NCBI GenBank assembly: GCA_963823675.1
Contig: CAWGMT010000012.1
Span: 868,001-932,000 of the forward strand
Source: CAWGMT01 sp963823675
GTDB lineage: Bacteria > Planctomycetota > Planctomycetia > Isosphaerales > Isosphaeraceae
Reading direction: 5' to 3'
Length of the DNA: 64,000 nt
Below the pieces are notes generated by a model. It ran no database searches. It worked only from the letters and a program-made list of their open reading frames with translations, and had not been told where the DNA came from. Made by a program: the position numbers and the translations under genes. Below, piece by piece: positions 46,587 through 56,567 of the stretch (position 1 is the first letter of the stretch; each line of letters opens with the position of its first letter).

Positions 46587-46909
46587 GGGCCTGTCCAAAA
46601 CGGGACTGGTTAACGCCGGAACATCCTGATCGACCATTGTCGCCTTCCGCTCCGCGAAAGACCTTTCCTTTCGCGGAACGAAAGACGACTCTCCAGCCCG
46701 GTCTATCCGGCCAGCGTCCTCACCCCTGCGGAGTTGCGCAACCTGCTGCGGACCACTGCAAAGCAGCACCGGCGCGAAGAGTTGGGAAGAGACGCCGATT
46801 GCTCCGGTCCGTTCTCCCAATCGCGAGGCAAGAGTTTTGGTTGGGAGGACAGTGCGGACACGAGACCGCGGCCGTCGATGGGATCGTTTCCACCCCACGC
46901 GGCGACCCA
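46587..46909. other. Intergenic region between convergent genes
   Basis: No gene seen. It holds the long hairpin at 46639-46689. Confidence 0.5.
46639..46689. repeat. Long hairpin between convergent genes
   Basis: Two 22-base arms (46639-46660 and 46668-46689) with a 7-base loop. The inner ten pairs are perfect (TCCGCGAAAG / CTTTCGCGGA), and the three mismatches in the outer part are G-U compatible. It can act as a bidirectional terminator and looks like a copy of a dispersed palindrome: a shorter relative with the shared CCATT and CGCCTTC lies at about 59730-59758. Confidence 0.65.
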
Positions 46910-48100
46910 TCAACCCTGCGACGAGACCTGCCCCAGCGCGAGCGCGATCCGATAATACGCTGCCGCCGCCAGCTCGACCTGTTCGAGCTCGATCCACTCG
47001 TCCTTGGTATGTGCCTGGGAAATGTGGCCGGGGCCGAACACCACGCAGGGCGTGCCCCGGGCGCTCAGAGGCCCGGCGTCGGTTCCAAACGGCACGCCCA
47101 CGACCTCGGGCCGATGGCCGGTGGCTGCGCTGATGGCGTCACGCAAGGGCTCGATCCAGGGCGCGGCACCGGCGGCCAGGGGCGGCATGCACACGGACGG
47201 CTCGTCGAACTCGATCCAGGCCGCTGCGCCAAGCGATTGCTCCAGTTGGTCCTGAATCCGGCGCACGCAGGCCGTCGCGTCCTCGCCCGGCACAAGACGG
47301 CGATCGACCTCGATCTCGCACCAGTCCGGCACGACGTTGACACTCTGCCCTCCCTCGATTCGCCCCACCGACAAACTCGGCGGGCCCAGTGTCGGGTCGG
47401 GCGGCGAGAGGGCGAGCAATCGCGCGTGCTTCTCGAGCTCATCCAGGACTCGCCCCATGCGGTAGATGGCGTTGACTCCCGCATCGGGCGTCGAGCTATG
47501 GCAGGCCACTCCCCGAGTGCGGATCTTCCATCGAATTGCGCCTTTGTGAGCATTCACGAGCTGGAGCGACGTCGGTTCGGCCACGATGGCGAGGTCGGCG
47601 CCATGAGGTGTTTCCGCCAGTCGCGACGAGCCGGTGTGGGTGTATTCCTCGTCGACCGTGCAGGCCAGGAGCACCGAGGCCGAGCCGGCCGGCCGCTCCC
47701 GGACCAGGCGCGCAAAGGCCAGGAGCATGGCCGCCATCGCACCCTTGACGTCGCAAGCCCCGCGTCCGTAGAGCCGCCCCTCCGAGACCGCCGGCGTGAA
47801 GGGAGGGATGATCATGCCGTCCGCGGGCACCGTGTCTTGGTGAACGTCGAACAGAATCCGCCGCCGCGATGACGGCGCCTCGTACCAGGCCAGCACGTTG
47901 TCCCGGCCCTCGGCGATCGGCTGTCGAGCGCACTTCACGCCCAGGTCGCGGAACCAGGCTTCCAGATAATCGCTCAGGCGTGTCTCGAAAAGCTCGGCCC
48001 CGACGAGCGCCCGGCCCATCGGGTTGACGCTCGGTATGGCGACGAGGGTCAACAGCAGTCGCGACAGGTTCTCGTGATCGAACCAGCATTCCTGAGACAC
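46910..48100 (-). CDS. M20-family metallopeptidase (ArgE/DapE-like deacylase)
   Basis: A 396-residue cytosolic enzyme. The zinc ligands are in LFDVHQDTVPADG (His), GRGACDVKGAMAA (bridging Asp), CTVDEEYTHTGSS (catalytic Glu plus ligand Glu), AIVAEPTSLQ (Glu) and GHISQAHTKDEWIE (His). The dimerisation lid domain lies between (RTRGVACHSSTPDAGVNAIY). The family hydrolyses N-acyl amino acids, for example N-acetylornithine and N-succinyl-diaminopimelate. Without pathway genes nearby the exact substrate is open. It is preceded by a simple-sequence tract and then efp on the same strand. Confidence 0.9.
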   Translation of the reverse strand: MSQECWFDHENLSRLLLTLVAIPSVNPMGRALVGAELFETRLSDYLEAWFRDLGVKCARQPIAEGRDNVLAWYEAPSSRRRILFDVHQDTVPADGMIIPPFTPAVSEGRLYGRGACDVKGAMAAMLLAFARLVRERPAGSASVLLACTVDEEYTHTGSSRLAETPHGADLAIVAEPTSLQLVNAHKGAIRWKIRTRGVACHSSTPDAGVNAIYRMGRVLDELEKHARLLALSPPDPTLGPPSLSVGRIEGGQSVNVVPDWCEIEVDRRLVPGEDATACVRRIQDQLEQSLGAAAWIEFDEPSVCMPPLAAGAAPWIEPLRDAISAATGHRPEVVGVPFGTDAGPLSARGTPCVVFGPGHISQAHTKDEWIELEQVELAAAAYYRIALALGQVSSQG

Positions 48101-48111
48101 GTGGATCGGGC

Positions 48112-48165
48112 CCTAGTCCTAATCTTGATCTTAATCCTCTTCCTGATCTTACTCTTCATCGTAAT
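48112..48165. repeat. Imperfect 6-bp simple-sequence tract
   Basis: On the minus strand, repeated GATTAA/GATCAA/GATTAG-type hexamers (GGATTAAGATCAAGATTAGG) stand out against the GC-rich background. The tract lies 12 bp upstream of the M20 peptidase start and could affect its expression by length change. Confidence 0.55.
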
Positions 48166-48261
48166 CTGCTGGAGGACCCGGCCTGGGCATCATCTCGTCG
48201 CGCGTAGGTAAACGGTAATCGAAGATTTGCGCCACGTGAGGGACTGCCCGCGCCCGGCCCA

Positions 48262-48825
48262 TCATTTCACCCTCTCGAGATACTCGCCGGTGCGGGTATC
48301 GATCCGGATCTTTTCGCCAGGCTTGACAAACGGCGGCACCGACACTGTGAGCCCGGTTTCGAGCGTCGCCTCCTTGTACTGGTTGGTCGCGGTCGCGCCC
48401 GCCAGGGCCGGCGGCGTGTCTTTCACGGTCAGCTCGACGAAGTCGGGCACTTCGATCGACACCGGCTTGTCGTTGATGTATTTGACCATCACCCGCTTGT
48501 TGGGCAGCAGGTAGTCCATCGCCGTGCCGATGATCTCGGGCGAGAAGCTGAGCTGGTCGTACGTCTCGGTGTCCATGAAAACGTGATCGTCGCCGGCCGA
48601 GTACAGATATTCGTACTCCTTGGTCTCGACATAGGGAACGTCGATCTGGTCGACCGCGCGCAACCGCTTATCGATCAACGAGCCGGTGTTCATGTTCCGC
48701 AGCTTGGTTTGCACCATCGCGCGGAGGTTTCCCGGGGTGTGATGAGCAAAATCCACGACCACGAAATTCACCCCATCCATCGTGATGACCATTCCCCGGC
48801 GGATATCGGTCGCTTTGAGCATCAT
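48262..48825 (-). CDS. efp: Elongation factor P
   Basis: 187 residues with the three-domain EF-P layout: N-terminal KOW-like domain (MLKATDIRRGMVITMDGVNF), OB domain (VPYVETKEYEYLYSAGDD) and the C-terminal signature VPPFVKPGEKIRIDTRTGEY. EF-P enters the ribosomal E site and relieves stalling at polyproline. The loop that reaches the peptidyl-transferase centre reads HHTPGNLRAMVQTKLRN. Asn occupies the place of Lys34 in E. coli (PGKGQ), the residue modified by EpmA there. The protein may therefore work unmodified or with another modification. Start at 48825 or the next ATG at 48822. Confidence 0.93.
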   Translation of the reverse strand: MMLKATDIRRGMVITMDGVNFVVVDFAHHTPGNLRAMVQTKLRNMNTGSLIDKRLRAVDQIDVPYVETKEYEYLYSAGDDHVFMDTETYDQLSFSPEIIGTAMDYLLPNKRVMVKYINDKPVSIEVPDFVELTVKDTPPALAGATATNQYKEATLETGLTVSVPPFVKPGEKIRIDTRTGEYLERVK

Positions 48826-49099
48826 GGCAGTTCACATCTCTCCTGTGACGAGTAGTCTCGAAAACAGCATCCGTGTTTGATCGGCGGGCATTCTGGTTAG
48901 AATGTAAGGCCATCGCATGATTTTGGCTAGACCATCCGAGTCTGCCTCCCTTCGGTGGCCGTATCGCGGACATCGCGAGAAACGCGAGGCTGCAAGGCTA
49001 TTCACACCTTGCTCGGGCCCTGGTAGGCTGCTTGGCGGCGGCTCGTTTAGGCTTCTTGCTGCACGCATCGGGGGGTGGCACTGAGCGCCGTCTTCGCCC

Positions 49100-49690
49100 A
49101 TGAGCGACAGTTTTGAAATGCTCGTCGACGCCGATGCGACGATCGAACAGGCCGAGGAGGTCAAGGACCGCGTGCTCGAGCGGTTCCGAGCGCTCGGGCT
49201 GATCACCGGCGACGCCAACGAGGAATGTGTGCTGGGCGGCGAAGGATATCGTCCCGGCCCCGCAGTGTCCGAGCACTACGAGCTCGGGAACGAGGAGCTT
49301 CCATTCTGGGAGCTGCTCACATGCGGCGTGGAAGCGCGGGTGGCCAGACATTTCAATGAGTGGGCTTACGGGCCTTCCTGCGCGGGCTTCCGTTGTCCCT
49401 GCTGCAATGCGGAGTTTGAGCCGGATAATGAGGATTTGCAACAGACACTCTCCGCGGCGATCGACGAATGGGTCGAGCAGTCGGGCCCGGCTGCCGTGAC
49501 GTGTCCTCGATGTGCAAAGGAAGTTCCAGTCACCGAATGGCGCTGCGAGCCACCGCTTGGCTTTGGCAACTTATCATTCAGGTTCTGGAATTGGCCCCCA
49601 CTGGATTCTCGGTCGTGGCAGATCGACATCCCGGCCCTCGTGCGCGAGGTGACCGGTCACGCGATCATCTCGACGAACGGACGAATCTAG
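49100..49690 (+). CDS. Hypothetical protein with two zinc-knuckle CxxC pairs
   Basis: A complete 196-residue ORF without signal peptide. The centre has two CxxC pairs, FRCPCCNAEFEP and VTCPRCAKEVPVTEWRC, about 38 residues apart, suggesting one zinc-ribbon-like site. The N-terminus is helical and acidic (ADATIEQAEEVKDRVLERFR). Orthologue-like proteins occur in several bacteria without known function. The start is set by the ATG at 49100; no strong Shine-Dalgarno is visible. It precedes the PL11 lyase gene by 42 bp on the same strand. Confidence 0.65.
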   Translation: MSDSFEMLVDADATIEQAEEVKDRVLERFRALGLITGDANEECVLGGEGYRPGPAVSEHYELGNEELPFWELLTCGVEARVARHFNEWAYGPSCAGFRCPCCNAEFEPDNEDLQQTLSAAIDEWVEQSGPAAVTCPRCAKEVPVTEWRCEPPLGFGNLSFRFWNWPPLDSRSWQIDIPALVREVTGHAIISTNGRI

Positions 49691-49732
49691 CTCAGTTCGA
49701 GAACTCGATTCATTAGCGAAAGGCAATCGAAA

Positions 49733-51598
49733 ATGGAGACGCCCGGAATCAAGGTCGCGGCGGCCGCCGGACTCTTGATCCACGTAGTGATCGCTGGCGC
49801 GGCCTTTGCCGAGCGGCAAATGGAGGCGCTGGGCCGTGGCGTCGTGGCGATCCCCATCGGCAACGGCAAGGTGTTTGTCGGTTGGCGCCTGCTGGGAACC
49901 GATCCCGACGAGATCGCCTTCAATCTCTACCGTGCGACCGGTCGTCGTGATCCTGTGAAATTGAACTCCGAGCCGCTCAAGAACGCCACGAATTTCGTTG
50001 ACGCAGAAGCGAACTCGAAAGAAGCCTCCTCCTATTTCGTCCGTCCGGTGCAAGGCGGCCGGGAACTGGAGGCCAGCGCGCCGTTCCGCCTTACGGCCAA
50101 TGCCCGGACACGGCCCTATCTCTCGATTCCGCTTCAGACTCTGCCCGGCCATACCCCGAACGACGCCTCGGTCGGCGATCTCGACGGCGACGGCGAATAC
50201 GAGATCGTTCTGAAGCAGGAGATGAGAGGTCGCGACAACTCGCTAGCCGAAACGACAGGGGAAACCAAGCTCGAAGCGTACAAGCTCGACGGCCGTTTCC
50301 TCTGGAGGATCAACCTCGGCAAGAACATCCGGGAAGGCGCTCATTACACGCAATTCATGGTCTATGACCTCGACGGCGACGGCAAGGCCGAGGTCGTCTG
50401 CAAGACGGCCGACGGCACGATCGACGGCAAGGGAACAGCGATCGGCAATGCCGACGCTGATTACCGCAACGCGGCGGGTTACATCCTCGAGGGACCGGAG
50501 TTCCTCACCGTCTTCGATGGCACGACCGGCAAGGCGCTCGCGAGGACCGGTTACATCCCGCCACGGGGGAAGGCGGCCGACTGGGGCGACAACTATGGCA
50601 ACCGGTGCGACCGATTCCTCGCAGCCGTTGCGTATCTCGACGGGTCGCGGCCGAGCGTGATCATGTGTCGTGGCTACTACACGAGAACGGTGCTCGCGGC
50701 GTGGAACTGGAGGAACGGTGCGCTGTCGCACGTCTGGACCTTCGACAGCGACGACGGCACCCCCGGCAACCGGTCGTACCGCGGCCAGGGAAACCACAAC
50801 CTGCGGGTCGGCGACGTCAACGGTGACGGCAAGGATGAAATCGTTTATGGCGCCTGCGTGATTGACGACAACGGCAAAGGGCTCTATACGACGGGACTCG
50901 GGCACGGGGACGCCATTCACCTCTCCGACATCGATCCGGACCACCCGGGATTGGAAGTCTTCGACATTCACGAGCGCCCTCGGCACCCCGTCGGCGCGGA
51001 GTTCCGAGACGCGAGCACCGGGGCTCTGATCTGGGGGAAACCTTCGCCCGACGTCAGCCGGGGCGTTGCGCTCGACATCGACCCCCGCCATCGCGGCTAT
51101 GAGATGTGGGCTTCGGGCCCAGGGTTGACCGGCCTCTGGAACGTCAAGGGCGAACGGATTTCCGACGGGAAGCCCTTATCGTGCAATTTCGGTGTCTGGT
51201 GGGACGGCGACCTGCTCCGGGAAATCCTCAACCGGAATCGCATCTCGAAGTGGCACTGGCAGGACGGCACCGAGACCGACTTGATCACGGCGGAGAACTG
51301 CGCCGCCAACAATTCCACGAAATCGACCCCCTGTCTGTGCGCAGACATCCTCGGCGACTGGAGAGAGGAGGTCATCTGGAGAACGACGGACGGCAAGGAA
51401 CTGCGGATCTATACGACGACGATTCCAACGGCGCACCGCATCTACACGCTGATGCACGACCCGATCTACAGGCTGAGCGTGGCCTATCAGAACGTGGGAT
51501 ACAACCAGCCCACGCAGACCGGTTTTTACCTGGGCGACGGCATGTCGCCGCCGCCTCGGCCCGCGATTGTGACGAGGGATTCGAGACGCCGTCCATGA
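49733..51598 (+). CDS. Rhamnogalacturonan lyase, PL11 family
   Basis: A 621-residue secreted enzyme with signal peptide (AAAAGLLIHVVIAGAAFA). The N-terminal fibronectin-like part includes MEALGRGVVAIPIGNGKVFV. The eight-bladed propeller contains calcium-binding loops with D-x-D-G-D-G repeats (VGDLDGDGEYEIVLK, YDLDGDGKAEVVCK, VGDVNGDGKDEIVYG) and the family block RGQGNHNLRVGD. PL11 lyases cleave rhamnogalacturonan I of pectin by beta-elimination. No other pectin gene is adjacent, so it may act in general plant-polymer turnover. The C-terminus (FYLGDGMSPPPRP) is complete. Confidence 0.9.
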   Translation: METPGIKVAAAAGLLIHVVIAGAAFAERQMEALGRGVVAIPIGNGKVFVGWRLLGTDPDEIAFNLYRATGRRDPVKLNSEPLKNATNFVDAEANSKEASSYFVRPVQGGRELEASAPFRLTANARTRPYLSIPLQTLPGHTPNDASVGDLDGDGEYEIVLKQEMRGRDNSLAETTGETKLEAYKLDGRFLWRINLGKNIREGAHYTQFMVYDLDGDGKAEVVCKTADGTIDGKGTAIGNADADYRNAAGYILEGPEFLTVFDGTTGKALARTGYIPPRGKAADWGDNYGNRCDRFLAAVAYLDGSRPSVIMCRGYYTRTVLAAWNWRNGALSHVWTFDSDDGTPGNRSYRGQGNHNLRVGDVNGDGKDEIVYGACVIDDNGKGLYTTGLGHGDAIHLSDIDPDHPGLEVFDIHERPRHPVGAEFRDASTGALIWGKPSPDVSRGVALDIDPRHRGYEMWASGPGLTGLWNVKGERISDGKPLSCNFGVWWDGDLLREILNRNRISKWHWQDGTETDLITAENCAANNSTKSTPCLCADILGDWREEVIWRTTDGKELRIYTTTIPTAHRIYTLMHDPIYRLSVAYQNVGYNQPTQTGFYLGDGMSPPPRPAIVTRDSRRRP

Positions 51599-51599
51599 C

Positions 51600-51957
51600 G
51601 GCAGATTCGGGATCTCGGCGTCCAGTTCTTGAGTAGGGCCGTGGCCTTGTTCAGCTCGTAGCGGAGGACGTAGGGCTCGCCGTCAGCCCAGGCCCACTTG
51701 TAGGCAGCGAGGGAGTGCTTCTTCGCCTGCTCGCGATCGCCAATGGCAAGCCAGAACTCAGCCAGCGCCCGATGAGCGGGTTTCCTCGCCTGGGCCAACT
51801 GCTCAGCCTCGCGCCGCGGATCGGTGAGCTGGCCAAGGTGAAACTTGGCGAGCGCAAGCTGGCTCTCGGCCGCCGCATCGACCGTCTCGACTCCGCGGGC
51901 CATGCGCACGGCTTCATGGAGACTCTCGGCGGCAAGCGCCCACTGGCCCTGCTTCAT
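51600..51957 (-). pseudogene. Fragment of a TPR protein
   Basis: About 100 residues of helical repeat (MKQGQWALAAESLHEAVRMA, AHRALAEFWLAIGDREQAKK, HSLAAYKWAWADGEPYVLRY). Upstream an in-frame TAG separates it from possible further coding (NPEAVRTVHGLRGE). Near 51630 a one-base change would continue as ELDAEIPNLPSW, the usual ending style of such proteins. It therefore seems to lack its N-terminal part and to be frameshifted at the end. It converges with the lyase gene. Confidence 0.5.
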
Positions 51958-52056
51958 CCGCTATTCGCCCCGCAAACCATGGACGGTTCGCACGGCCTCT
52001 GGGTTCTTTCCGGGTCAGGTCGAACGGTTCGGCCGGATGAATTTCGGTGCGTCGCA

Positions 52057-55000
52057 TTAACGACCGCGATCGTTCGAGCCTTCGGTCCCCGGACCGGTCC
52101 TCCCGGCGCGAAGCCGCGCTGCCCTCGGTACATCCTTGAGGCTTGCCAGGTAGCCGATGAGATCGGCAAACTCCTCTGGTGATAGCGACTCGGCCGCTTT
52201 GGCCGGCATGATGGAGACGTCGCTCGAACGCCTTTGCGCAATGTCGGCCTTCGGAATCCGCGTGATCTTCGCCTCCCAGTCGGCCAGCACGACGTCCTGG
52301 TCGGTCTCGGCGCGGATCACGCCGGTCATCACCTTGCCGGCGCGGGTGGCCAGCACCACCGATTGATGGCCGGGCGCGATCCGGGCTGATGGCTCCAGGA
52401 CCGAGCGGACGAGCTCGGCGCGGTCATACGTGAGCGCCAAGCCCGCGAGGTTGGGTCCGATTGTGGATGTACCGCGAGCGCCGACTGCGTGGCATTGCGC
52501 GCAGCCGGCACGCTTGACGTCAAAAAACAGCCGTTCCCCTTTGCGGGGATTGCCCTCGGTCTCCATGGCGTATCGGCGCAGCTCAGAGATTCTGCTCAGT
52601 GCCGGCGGCCGTGGCGCAGTCGCGTCGCGGCCCAGTCTGGCGAGCTGGACGCTAAAGCACCATGGCCCGATGCCTTGACGGCTCAGCACCAGGATCCGGT
52701 TTCGGCCCTCGACCAGTTCGATCTTGGCGCCGTCGGAATCCGCCTCGAACGCCCGGCCGCCGGAATCGGCGTATTGATGGACCAGCTTTTCGTTGACGGT
52801 CACGAGCAACGACCCGCTGGAGCCGAGCAGGAGCAACGCCGGGCTTGCGCGGTCGACATCGACTTCGGCATAGGCAAACGCACAGAGGTCCGGTGCGCCG
52901 CTCTTGTCGTAGCCGAAGCCGCCGTTATCCTCGGCGCTGTTTCAGGTCTTCGAGGTCGACGCGGCCCGTCGTCGCGTCGCCCGATCGAGCGGCCCACGAC
53001 ACGGGGCGGCCGAGTGCGCCGGTGACAGGTCGATGGAAATCGATCGAGCGCTCACCCAGGAAGATCTGCGGCGTGGTCCGCGGAAACGGGCCGATGACAC
53101 GCCAGGTGCGGATCGGCTCGAACCGGGCCAGTACGCGCTCGAGTGCAAGGCCCGCCGGACTGCCAGTCGACTCGTCTTTCGCTGCCGCGGCCAGGTCGCC
53201 GGCCACCTTGTCGCGAATCGCCGCCAAGGCTTTCTCGCCCGCGCGGCGCAGCGACGGATCGCGGTCTTTGATCGCCGCCAGATAAACGGGAATTGCGGCC
53301 GGATCGGGAAGCCGGCACAAGGCCGCAATGGCGGCTAGACGATCGGGTGCATTGGGATCGCGGGCGATCGCCAGTAACCGCGGCACGGCCGCGCGCATGT
53401 GCAGCCCCACGGCGGCCATCATGGCGGCTCCGCGAACTGAGGCGGCCTGATCGTCAAGCCGGTCGAGCACCGCCTGATGGAGATCGGCCGGCAGCCCCTT
53501 CTTGACATTCAAGCTCAGAATCGCGGCCGATCGGACGGCCGGCGCGGGGTTCTCGAAAAAAGAAGCCAGCTCGTTCGGCGGCAAGTAGCCCTCGCGCCAG
53601 GTCGGGCAAGGCGCGAGCGACGAGGTCCGCCGATGATTTCGAGTCGAAGACCAAGGCGAGCCGGGCCTGGAGCGACTTGCGGTCGCGCAGCCGTGCCAGT
53701 CCCTCGAGAGCCGCCATTCGGACCGACTCGCTCCTTCCCGCATCCAGCAGGAGCGCGGCCAGGAGTGGCACCGACGGGATGTCGCCGACCTGTCCGAGCG
53801 CGTCGGCCAGTGCCGCCTGGTTGTCCGGGTCGCGCTCGACCCGCAAGTTCGCCCGCAAGAGCGGTGCGCCGCCGAGTCCCGCCTGGCTCATGCCGCCGAT
53901 GGCCTCCGCGCGAACGCGACGATCGGGATCAGTCAAGCTCACGGCCAGGCCCGCGAGCACCGCGTTCATGCCTTCGGATGACCAGTCCTTGGTTTTCCGG
54001 GGAGCCGGACCGGCCACGGGATTCGTCCCGAACCAGGTGCCGTCCCAGTCGGGATACTGCCGATAGAGACCGGCCAGGTTGGCGGTGATCATGGCTCGCA
54101 CTGGTGCGAACCTGGTCGCCTGGAACGCCGCGCACAAGGCCTCGACCACCGTGAGGTTCCAGGCCTCGTCGGTCAAGAGAAGGGCCGGCTCCCGGCGGCG
54201 GTCGTCCTTGATGGCCTGGACCAGGGCATCCTTGTCCCAGGCCCCGAGCCGCCGGATCGCCTGACGGATCGACCAGGCGGCGAACTTGTCGGAGTCACCC
54301 AGAGCCTTGTACAGAGCGGGAGCGGCCGCAAGATCGCCCAGCTTTCCCAGGGCAATCGCCGCCTCGCGCCGAACTGCTGGATCACGATCGTCGAGCAGCG
54401 GCGTCAGTGCCGGCAGTGCCGCGCGCTGGCCCCGGATGCCGGTCGATCGCGCTGCCTGGAGCCGGACCTGCGCTACAGGGTCGGCCAGCATCGAGCCGAT
54501 CGCTCCCCGAGCCAGATCGCCGCCGATTTCATCGAGCGCCCAGAGAGCGTGCAGCCGACCGAATGCGGGCTTGCGCTGCTTGAGCCGCTCGACCAGCAGG
54601 GGGACCACGCTACGGCCGCGGCGAGCCAGGCCGCGTTGCGATTCCAGTCGAACCGAGAGAGCCGGATGGTCGAGCGCCGCGATCAGCGATGCGTCGTCCC
54701 TGGCGCCGGGTCGGGGCTCCGAACGGGCTTTCGTGATCCTGGGAGGGCGAGGCTCCGTCCGAGCCGCCTGGGGAATTGGCTCGCCGGGAGGCTCGCCCTC
54801 CCGGGACTGTGCGAGGCGATTTTGAGCCGCCTGTCCCAATTCGTCGCGGCGCAGGCGATAGAGCCGGCCGGTCCGGGCGCCGGCGTCGAGCCAGCCGTTA
54901 TAGGCCCAATCGACCAGGTAGAGGCTGGCGCGGTCGCCGGCCACGGCCATCGAGAACGGGCGGAAGTCGGCCACTTCGCCCTTGGTGACAAGTGGTGTGC

Positions 55001-55952
55001 GGCGAGCGACCGCGAAGGTGCCGCCCGACTTGCGCAGCTCGAGGCGAAAGACGGTCTGAAGGCCCCAGTCACAGAGGAAAAGGTTGCCGCGAAACTCGGC
55101 CGGCAGTCCATCCTCGTTGTAGCAGATCGCTTGAGCCCCCGCTCCGCCGAACTCGCCGCTCATGATCGGCAGGGCTCGCTGGGGGGTGATTCGGAATTGA
55201 TACGGATAGCCATAATGTCCGCCCACAATGTGGTGGGTGAGGCTGTTGGGCCAGGTCTTGCTGTCGTCGTCGTTACCGTAGGTAAACACCTCGTCGGTTG
55301 CGGAGAGAGCCACGGACAGGGGGTTACGCTCGCCGGTCGAGACGATCTCCAGGTCCGTCCCATCCGGCCTGACCCGGATCACCCCGCCGCCGTGGAGCTG
55401 GATCGTCTTGCCGTCCCGCCCCGTCGCCCGCGGGATGCCCTTGTCGCCGATCGCGACATAGAGAAAGCCATCCATGCCCAGGCGGACTCCCGAGGCAACG
55501 TGCTCGTTGATTCCGCTCCAACCCGGCAGCGTCGGCCCCAGCCCGGTCACCAGATCGACTCGCGTATCGGCGAGCCCATCGCCGTCGGTGTCCCGGAGCG
55601 CCGACAGAAACGGGGCATGCACAACGTAGAGCGTTCCGTCGATCCATTCGAGTCCCATGACGCTCCACAGATTCTCCGCGAAGACCGTGATCCGGCCCTC
55701 CTTGAGGCGAATGACCCGGTCGATCGGAACCGTCGGAGGCCCGGGCATGTCCATGGGGTCGGAACCGATATAGACCGACCCGTCGAGCGCGGCGACGATG
55801 GCCGTCGGGTAAAGAATCTCGGGGGCCGCGGCGGCCAGCTCGATCGACCAGCCCGCGGCCGGCGCGGGGAGAGCCTTTGACTGCGCAAAAGCGTCCCGGC
55901 ATTCCACCGCCAGAGTGGCAATTAAAACCGCGAGGGTAAGCTGAGAACGCAT
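52057..55952 (-). CDS. PVC-type secreted propeller-HEAT-cytochrome c protein (two frameshifts)
   Basis: About 1300 residues from the ATG at 55952. A signal peptide (SQLTLAVLIATLAVECRDAF) is followed by a sugar-dehydrogenase-like beta-propeller (RVDLVTGLGPTLPGWSGINE, FRITPQRALPIMSGEFGGAG, FLCDWGLQTVFRLEL). Then come many HEAT repeats and a beta domain (DLCAFAYAEVDVDRASPALL). The end is a cytochrome c module with CAQCH, followed by GPNLAGLALTYDRAELVRSV. Such proteins are abundant in planctomycetes and are presumed periplasmic redox enzymes acting on sugars. Frame changes near 53600 and 52930 both fit one inserted base. An in-frame palindromic repeat adds SREGEPPGEPIPQAARTEP. Confidence 0.85.
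54737..54806. repeat. Palindromic repeat inserted in frame in a coding sequence
   Basis: Arms 54737-54765 and 54778-54806 agree at about 24 of 29 positions (core GGGAGGGCGAG / CTCGCCCTCCC) around a 12-base loop. It is translated in the surrounding gene as SREGEPPGEPIPQAARTEP, between the propeller and the HEAT repeats. I recognise this GGGAGGGCGAGGCTC palindrome as a dispersed planctomycete repeat, usually intergenic. Confidence 0.7.
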
Positions 55953-56144
55953 GGCGAAGTCCTTTTCGTTCCGTGCGATTTGCGGCGGATTGAGTGCGAA
56001 GCGACCAGCAAGAGTGCGGTGAACGGACTGTCGGCCGCGTGAGTGGGTGGGCAATGGTCTAGCATTCAGGATTCAGACCGCGGAGAATTGTACTCGATCG
56101 CAGGAAAAGCCTCAACGCGACCAAGGAGCACAGGAGATTCCCGA

Positions 56145-56524
56145 GTGTCCGCAACGCACACGCCGCTCGAACAGAAGAGCGTTTCTAGTGACGGCCCGCG
56201 CGGGGCTGATCTCTTTCACAATCCTTCCTATCCCGCCCGGACTCACTTCCAAGAGCGTCAAGAGCTGGAAGAATCGCTGCGTGTGGCCGAGGAGCGAGTG
56301 AGCGCAGCCGGGCAGAAGCTGACCGCAGTTGCCGATCATCCCGAGCAGGCCGCCTTGGTCCGCCTCTACCACCAGATGATGGCGCGCGCGACCAGATCGC
56401 CGACTGTGTGCGGCGAATCCCGCTGGAAGCGGCCGGCCTCTACGAGGAAGACAAGGAACGCTACGTCCAGGCCGACGCGGCCCTGGAACGCACCTGGAGA
56501 AAATGGCAGGCGGCTGGGGGTTAA
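56145..56524 (+). CDS. Small conserved hypothetical protein (one frameshift)
   Basis: A GTG at 56145 with AGGAG about nine bases upstream starts the frame. The first ~82 residues (LEQKSVSSDGPRGADLFHNP, EELEES-like helix, HPEQAALVRLYHQMMARA) are followed by a one-base shift near 56395. The frame then runs DQIADCVRRIPLEAAGLYEE, DKERYVQADAALERTWRKWQ to the TAA at 56522. The joined product of ~126 residues is helical and soluble. No known family. A coding potential this regular across the shift suggests a real gene with a sequencing indel. Confidence 0.5.
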
Positions 56525-56567
56525 ATCGATCAATGGCCCGGCACATAGCTACAGAGCAGGGTCCTTA

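Noticed and set aside
45785..47872. 695-codon plus-strand frame starting in the SDR gene
   Set aside because: Only the first ~140 codons are SDR. Beyond the frame change near 46200 it is out of frame with the SDR and antisense to the M20 peptidase.
49100..49690. Possible ABC transporter ATPase call for the CxxC protein
   Set aside because: No Walker A, Walker B or signature motif is present; only two CxxC pairs are seen.
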